Translations under genes and position numbers: made by a program | The notes under the pieces: model-generated | Database searches by the model: none | What the model was told of the DNA's origin: nothing | The model's input: only the letters and a program-made list of their open reading frames with translations | In this document: positions 30,979-33,777 of the stretch, one piece after another | Position numbering within the stretch: position 1 is the first letter of the stretch | Layout of the letters: every line of letters begins with the position of its first letter | Assembly (NCBI GenBank): GCA_001603025.1 | Contig: LVAP01000063.1 | Location: 1 to 33,777 of the forward strand | Source of the DNA: Clostridiales bacterium Firm_10 | GTDB taxonomy: Bacteria > Bacillota > Clostridia > Christensenellales > Aristaeellaceae | Direction: 5' to 3' | Length of the DNA: 33,777 bases

Positions 30979-31007
30979 AGTATACCACAGGTTGTGGAAT
31001 AATGCAA
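30979..31007 (-). promoter_or_regulatory. Promoter of the Ig-repeat gene with dyad
   Basis: Minus strand: weak -35 TTGCAT (31007-31002), 17-base spacer, -10 TATACT (30984-30979). The spacer contains CCACA-ACC-TGTGG (30997-30985), a dyad between the two boxes where a repressor or MerR-type activator could bind. Confidence 0.6.
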
Positions 31008-31054
31008 ATCCTGGAAGAAAAACATCGTGAAAAAAGTGAAAAACACCGGGATGC

Positions 31055-31084
31055 AAAAAACCTCCGCCCAATACGGGGCGGAGG
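31055..31084 (-). terminator. Terminator after the DUF4956 gene
   Basis: Minus strand: CCTCCGCCC/GGGCGGAGG with a short loop, then six T. It closes the lamin-tail/VTC/DUF4956 unit, separating it from the Ig-repeat gene. Confidence 0.9.
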
Positions 31085-31101
31085 CGGCGTGACGTTAGGC
31101 G

Positions 31102-31791
31102 TTATTCGGGCTGATAAGCCACGAGCGTGGCATCCTGAACGCCCTCGATGGACAGCACGCGGTTCAGCAGGGCATCCTGCTTTTCCACGCGCAGTTCGAT
31201 GGTCATCTCCGCGCCGTTGCGGGACACGGTCTTGCTCTTGATCTGGCTGACGCGCACGCCCTTGAGCGCGCCGTTGATCTGGCTCTCAAGGCCGGGCGCA
31301 TAATGAACCACCAGAAGATAGGCGTTCATCTGCTTGAACTTGAGCTGGCCGATGACGATGATCAGCGCGCCGATGCCCACGGTTACCATGGCGGTGAGGA
31401 AGAACTGGCCCGCGCCGAGCAGGATGCCCATGGTCAGCGCCCAGAACATGTAGGCGGTGTCAAGAGGATCCTTCACAGCCGTGCGGAAACGGACGATGGA
31501 CAGCGCGCCCACCATGCCCATGGACAGCTGAATCGAATCGCGGATGCACATCACGACGGGCGTGGTGATGAGCGTCATCAGCACCAGCGTAAGGCCGAAG
31601 TTGTTGTTGTACATCACGCCGCGGTAGTTGGTGCGGTAGATCCAGTAGATGAACAGGCCTGCCGCAAACGCGAGCACGAGCGACACGAGGATAGTCAGCC
31701 AGGAATCGGTGGAGATGGTCTGGTTGGCGAACAGGGCGGCCAGCGTGGATTTGGTGTAGGCAGTGCCGGTGGCAGAAAGCAGAGTGGGCAT
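31102..31791 (-). CDS. DUF4956 membrane protein
   Basis: Integral membrane protein of the DUF4956 family, 229 residues. Four to five hydrophobic helices are visible (about 30-52, 65-83, then 110-145), with the family's central motif GALSIVRFRTAVKDPLDTAY in a loop after the second helix and FWALTMGILLGAGQ in the next helix. The C-terminal ~75 residues are soluble (ACT-like alternation of strands and helices). Function unknown; DUF4956 genes are commonly found beside VTC-domain polyphosphate polymerases, as here. AAGGAGG lies nine bases before the ATG. Start follows the VTC stop by 26 bases. Confidence 0.9.
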   Translation of the reverse strand: MPTLLSATGTAYTKSTLAALFANQTISTDSWLTILVSLVLAFAAGLFIYWIYRTNYRGVMYNNNFGLTLVLMTLITTPVVMCIRDSIQLSMGMVGALSIVRFRTAVKDPLDTAYMFWALTMGILLGAGQFFLTAMVTVGIGALIIVIGQLKFKQMNAYLLVVHYAPGLESQINGALKGVRVSQIKSKTVSRNGAEMTIELRVEKQDALLNRVLSIEGVQDATLVAYQPE

Positions 31792-31817
31792 GAAAGATAT
31801 CCTCCTTAAACAATTCG

Positions 31818-32543
31818 TTATTCATCAAGCGGCTCGAAACCGCGGCAAAGCGTATACTTGGAGATGGCGCATTTGACGGACGGCACCGTGCCGAGCATGG
31901 ATTTGATGTAATCCGGGAGATAGCGGTTGTATTTGACCTCCAGGATCATCTTGCCTGCTTCCAACGGCGAAACGCCGTTGAGCTCCGGGTTGAACAGGTC
32001 GTAGGAGAACAGCCCGGAATGCAAACGCTTATCGAAGGTGATCCGTACATCCTCGGCGGGATGCGTGTAAGCCTCGCGATGATAATCCACGATGACCGCG
32101 GGTTTCAGCAGCTTTGTGCGCATTTCTCGGAACATGTCGCGCAGCAGCGGGTTTTCAGCGCGGTCCAGGCCGGATGGATTGCCGTCCATCAGCTGCTCGC
32201 ACAGGCGCCTCGTGATGCGGACGGAGGATTTGGCGATCAGCTCGCCGCGTTTGTGCTTTCTCTCGAGGAAGATCAGCTTGTCCGAGCAGTTGTAAATGCG
32301 GATGCGGTACTTGTCACGGTTTTCAACGCCGCCCATCTTGTCGTGAAACGCGGTGTCGTATACGTCGTCGAAATAGAGCGAACGGATAAAATATTCGCCG
32401 TTCTCGCGCGCGTGAGCGTCGAGCTGCAGCACGCTGCCCAGCAGCGCGCTGAGCTGCGCGTGCGCCGCGTCGCTGATGAAGTACTTCAGCTCATGCCTCG
32501 GGTCGGGCATGCCGTCTTTGCCGGCGGCAAATCGATTCTGCAT
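31818..32543 (-). CDS. VTC-domain polyphosphate polymerase-like protein
   Basis: Cytoplasmic VTC-type domain, 241 residues, of the tunnel-shaped triphosphate fold. Seen: RHELKYFIS at the start, SLYFDDVYDTAFHDK, KYRIRIYN, LERKHKRGELIAKSSVRIT, VIVDYHREAYTH, ITFDKRLHSG and ILEVKYNRYLPDYI. These are the basic and acidic residues that line the tunnel in yeast Vtc4, so phosphate-polymer synthesis is plausible but unproven for the bacterial form. No SPX domain or membrane segment. GAGGTG lies nine bases before the ATG and overlaps the stop of the lamin-tail gene (12 bases apart). Confidence 0.9.
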   Translation of the reverse strand: MQNRFAAGKDGMPDPRHELKYFISDAAHAQLSALLGSVLQLDAHARENGEYFIRSLYFDDVYDTAFHDKMGGVENRDKYRIRIYNCSDKLIFLERKHKRGELIAKSSVRITRRLCEQLMDGNPSGLDRAENPLLRDMFREMRTKLLKPAVIVDYHREAYTHPAEDVRITFDKRLHSGLFSYDLFNPELNGVSPLEAGKMILEVKYNRYLPDYIKSMLGTVPSVKCAISKYTLCRGFEPLDE

Positions 32544-32555
32544 GTGTCATTCACC

Positions 32556-33777
32556 TCAATTCGCGCTGCCCGGCGTGGGCGAGGTCGAGACGGCCCAACT
32601 GTCATCGCTCTGGCGCTTCCAGGAGCGGTCCGTCTTGAGGTTATCCCACGTCACAGCGTCGAGCACCTGGCGGGACGGCGTGTACAGCAGCACCGATTCG
32701 CCCTCCGCGGCCAGCGAGAAGCCCGTGTGCATCTCGCCGCTTTCCATCACACGGTCCAGGCCGGAAGCATACACGACGATGTATTCGCCCGGCTGGATGA
32801 CGATGTCCGGGAAACGCCAGCGGGCGGGCTTTTCCGCCTTGTCGCTCAGGCCGTAGCCGGACAGGTTGATCGCCTCGCCGCCACGGTTTGTCAACTCGAT
32901 CCAATCGCACAGGGCGCCGGATGGGGAGCGGTAGCTGGCGTTCGAGGCCATGACCTCGGTGATGATCAGATCGCTGTTCTGGATGATCTGCGTGGTGGTG
33001 AGCTGCGCATAGTTGTAGGTGGTGTTTTCCAGCAGAGGCGTGTATTCGCGCGTCACAGCCCATCCGCCGTCAGCAGAGCGGGCGTAGACGGTGTCCTCCG
33101 CGAGCTCCGGAATGTTGATCGATTCGATGACGGTGCCGTGTTCGTCGAACAGCAGCAGGGTATCGCCGAAGGAGCTCAGCTTGAACGGCGCGTGCCAGGT
33201 ATCATCCTCCCCGTTGTGCAGGAAGCCGTCTGCGAACACGATCACATACTCACCGGGCTGCATGACATGCTGCGGGAAGGTGAAGCGGATGCTGCGGGAT
33301 GTCTTGTCCGTAAGCACCCATCCGGTAATATCCACCGCGCCGGAGGAGGCGTTGCAGAGTTCGATCCAGTCTGGGCAGTTGCCGCTTTCATCGTAACACG
33401 CCGCCTTGTTGGCGGTCATGACTTCGTTGATGCGCACACCGCGGGAGGAAGAAATCTCCGCCACGGCATTGGCCGCGCGGGCCTTTTCGGCCATCACCCA
33501 TCCGTCGGGCAGGAGCAGGAACTGCAGCAGAATGCCGATGGCGAGCGCAGCGGCCAGCAGGGCCAGGGGCTTGAGAAGCAAGGGCGCGCGCGTGAACGAA
33601 ACGGGCCGGCCTTCCGGAAGCGGCCGGGAGCCCGGCGCGGGAGCCCGCCTGACAGGGGGATGGGCGCTTCGCTGCGGCGCGCTTTGGGCAGTGCGCTGAA
33701 CCGGTCGCTGGGCGTAGCCGGACGAGGGCTGGGCCGGCCGGCCGGCCGGTGTGCCGTATCCTCCCGGCGTCTGGACC
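32556..33777 (-). CDS. Lamin-tail-domain membrane protein, partial (runs off the window)
   Basis: The frame is open to the right edge (407 codons). In order: a Pro/Ala/Arg-rich segment (starting about TPGGYGTPAGRPAQPSSGYA), one transmembrane helix (LALLAAALAIGILLQFLLLP, near 33525-33580), then two lamin-tail (LTD) domains outside the membrane, each with the pattern INEVMTANKA / IITEVMASNA, DWIELCN / DWIELTN and MQPGEYVIVFADG / IQPGEYIVVYASG. The proline-rich part extends in frame past the TTG at 33581, so a start there would be wrong. LTD domains accompany CotH-type kinases and extracellular binding proteins; a cotH gene often lies nearby in Clostridia and could be just outside the window. 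VTC and DUF4956 follow on the same strand. Confidence 0.85.
   Translation of the reverse strand, partial: VQTPGGYGTPAGRPAQPSSGYAQRPVQRTAQSAPQRSAHPPVRRAPAPGSRPLPEGRPVSFTRAPLLLKPLALLAAALAIGILLQFLLLPDGWVMAEKARAANAVAEISSSRGVRINEVMTANKAACYDESGNCPDWIELCNASSGAVDITGWVLTDKTSRSIRFTFPQHVMQPGEYVIVFADGFLHNGEDDTWHAPFKLSSFGDTLLLFDEHGTVIESINIPELAEDTVYARSADGGWAVTREYTPLLENTTYNYAQLTTTQIIQNSDLIITEVMASNASYRSPSGALCDWIELTNRGGEAINLSGYGLSDKAEKPARWRFPDIVIQPGEYIVVYASGLDRVMESGEMHTGFSLAAEGESVLLYTPSRQVLDAVTWDNLKTDRSWKRQSDDSWAVSTSPTPGSAN

Noticed and set aside
33525-33581. TTG start for the lamin-tail protein
   Set aside because: The frame continues upstream with a coherent Pro/Ala/Arg-rich stretch to the window edge, and no Shine-Dalgarno precedes the TTG.

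Overview
The window reads as chromosome of an endospore-forming, G+C-rich member of the Clostridia (Firmicutes). Sporulation and germination genes (spoIIR, sleB, ypeB, ricT), a Prp protease beside an L27 with a cleavable leader, a DarA-type c-di-AMP receptor, strong Shine-Dalgarno sites (AGGAGG) and TTGACA/TATAAT promoters all point there. The Christensenellales-like gut clostridia are my best guess for the order, but that is inference. I see no phage, IS, CRISPR or plasmid genes. Because G+C is high, long open frames lie opposite many real genes; I treated these as shadows.

Layout. 1-3500 (minus): a spoIIR-sleB-ypeB sporulation/germination cluster (ypeB runs off the left edge), then a lipoprotein-ispE pair. 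3650-4130: two identical tRNA-Thr(GGT) genes (plus) converging on tRNA-Lys(TTT) (minus), each unit with its own promoter and terminator. 4190-6550: glyA and nagB, divergent. 6565-9410 (minus): a Nudix hydrolase with a FabG-like reductase, tRNA-Pro(CGG), and a deoD-HAD phosphatase pair. 9583-10872: a membrane-anchored, alanine-rich protein built from 11-residue repeats. 10967-12058: thiN (minus) divergent from the RNase P RNA gene (plus). 12058-15600: a class I amidotransferase-like hydrolase (minus), then darA-holB-ricT and a small ferredoxin (plus). 15814-17453: an S24 repressor divergent from a sugar isomerase/epimerase-like protein. 17522-20567 (minus): a three-gene flavoprotein operon resembling anaerobic glycerol-3-phosphate dehydrogenase. 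20623-21168: a GNAT acetyltransferase of different base composition. 21367-25109: two tandem NahK-like sugar kinases (minus) divergent from a GH39-like glycosidase (plus). 25148-26254: the L21-Prp-L27 operon with its leader. 26277-27984: an Ogg-type DNA glycosylase and an XRE-GyrI-like regulator. 28050-33777 (minus): a secreted protein of eight Big_2 domains with a C-terminal NlpC/P60-like peptidase, then a DUF4956 membrane protein, a VTC-type polyphosphate polymerase domain protein and a lamin-tail-domain membrane protein that runs off the right edge.

Most of the window is housekeeping. Less ordinary are the 11-mer repeat protein, the lamin-tail/VTC/DUF4956 group next to the Ig-repeat peptidase (a candidate cell-surface system), and the duplicated hexosamine-kinase-like genes facing a glycosidase across back-to-back promoters. 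Several promoter regions carry clean inverted repeats that look like operators. Functions come from motif recognition by reading; no database search was run.
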